DNA of 23,689 nt, taken from positions 1-23,689 of the forward strand of contig CALVQP010000007.1 of NCBI GenBank assembly GCA_944358225.1, given 5' to 3'. The position numbers and the translations under genes were made by a program. A model generated the notes under the pieces. The model made no database searches and was not told the origin of the DNA. It saw nothing but the letters and a program-made list of their open reading frames with translations. This document shows, in pieces, positions 23,392 through 23,689 of the stretch. The first letter of the stretch is position 1. Each line of letters starts with the position of its first letter. This stretch comes from an uncultured Bacilli bacterium (GTDB taxonomy: Bacteria > Bacillota_I > Bacilli_A > RF39 > UBA660).

Positions 23392-23399
23392 GTTTAATT
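23359..23399 (-). repeat. 41-base direct repeat, copy in silent pilin cassette
   Basis: This segment is identical to 22949-22989. Here the identity begins three codons upstream of the ACATGACAG junction, without the leader and ribosome site of the expressed gene. Confidence 0.9.
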
Positions 23400-23503
23400 T
23401 CTTACAAATTATTAAAAATTCAAACAAAACTTGCTAATAAAAATCAACAGTTTTTAGAAATTTTTTAAACTTTATAAGCTTATATTTCAAAACATGCTAA
23501 CGC

Positions 23504-23526
23504 AGACCTATTGCTAGGTCTTTTTT
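23504..23526 (+). terminator. Plus-strand intrinsic terminator without an obvious gene
   Basis: AGACCTA, loop TTGC and TAGGTCT form a 7-bp stem followed by T residues on the plus strand. No plus-strand gene lies upstream. On the minus strand the hairpin is not followed by a T-run, so it does not serve the gene ending at 23548. Confidence 0.65.
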
Positions 23527-23547
23527 AAACCTGTTAAACAATAAGAA

Positions 23548-23688
23548 TTACCATATTCCTAATTCTTTATATTTCTTTTTTACTATTCCATAATACGTCC
23601 TTAAAAACTTATTTAATCCTGCTATTTTAGCTACTTTCTTTAATTTTCCTTCATTTTCTTTTTTAATAATATATAATTTTAATTCATT
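23548..23688 (-). CDS. 3' end of an unidentified gene (partial)
   Basis: A minus-strand frame enters from the right edge and reads 46 residues, including KENEGKLKKVAKIAGLNKF, LRTYYGIVKKKYKELGIW, then TAA. It is open to the window end and has a lysine-rich, protein-like composition. The fragment is too short to assign a family. Downstream, 23428-23547 contains no frame, only the plus-strand hairpin. Confidence 0.5.
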   Translation of the reverse strand, partial: NELKLYIIKKENEGKLKKVAKIAGLNKFLRTYYGIVKKKYKELGIW

Positions 23689-23689
23689 A

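Noticed and set aside
23200..23397. Plus-strand frame of 65 codons opposite the pilin cassette.
   Set aside because: It is rich in Ser, Cys and Tyr as expected from the complement of the cassette and has no ribosome site; it is a shadow of the minus-strand frame.

Overview
The window is very AT-rich and bacterial. It reads as a low-GC Firmicute (Bacillota, Bacilli side, possibly an uncultured gut lineage near the Erysipelotrichia/RF39/Mollicutes branch; the lineage is an inference). Tryptophan is encoded by TGG and several genes end in TGA, so the standard bacterial code applies, not the Mycoplasma code. A spoVID-ysxE-like pair downstream of lon, as in Bacillus, points to a spore-forming or recently spore-forming ancestry. 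Promoters of the TTGACA-17-TATAAT type, strong GGAGG ribosome sites and compact U-run terminators are easy to see.

Layout. (1) 118-1540: an IS3-family (IS150-like) insertion sequence with both inverted repeats; its orfB is broken by a frameshifting deletion. (2) 1571-9295, mostly minus strand: a secreted protein made of two tandem copies of an unknown domain; a small convergent membrane protein; ysxE-like and spoVID-like spore-coat genes; lon; a membrane-anchored surface protein with an attenuator-like leader; and a membrane thioredoxin-like protein. (3) 9306-13466: ezrA, a Fic-family gene interrupted by one in-frame amber codon, rpsD on the plus strand with a long structured leader, and a CYTH-domain protein. 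(4) 13750-23008, minus strand: a locus of about 9.3 kb joining two kinds of machine.

The last locus is the main interest. In transcription order it encodes two small pilin-like proteins, two paralogous TadE-like pseudopilin-type proteins, a TadZ/CpaE-like protein with a degenerate Walker A motif, a small VirB2-like protein with its own promoter and terminator, a secreted protein whose C-terminus is a second VirB2-like hairpin, a VirB6/TrbL-like channel protein with a 400-residue cytoplasmic tail, a PrgI/VirB3-like protein, and a VirB4 ATPase split into two genes. No relaxase, VirD4 coupling protein, VirB8 or peptidoglycan hydrolase is visible, so it is more likely a surface filament or secretion machine than a conventional conjugation module. 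Upstream of its promoter lies a third pilin-like reading frame without leader or ribosome site. It shares 41 identical bases with the first pilin gene and is accompanied by a shorter inverted copy, an arrangement that resembles a silent pilin cassette.

The window ends in the 3' end of an unidentified minus-strand gene.
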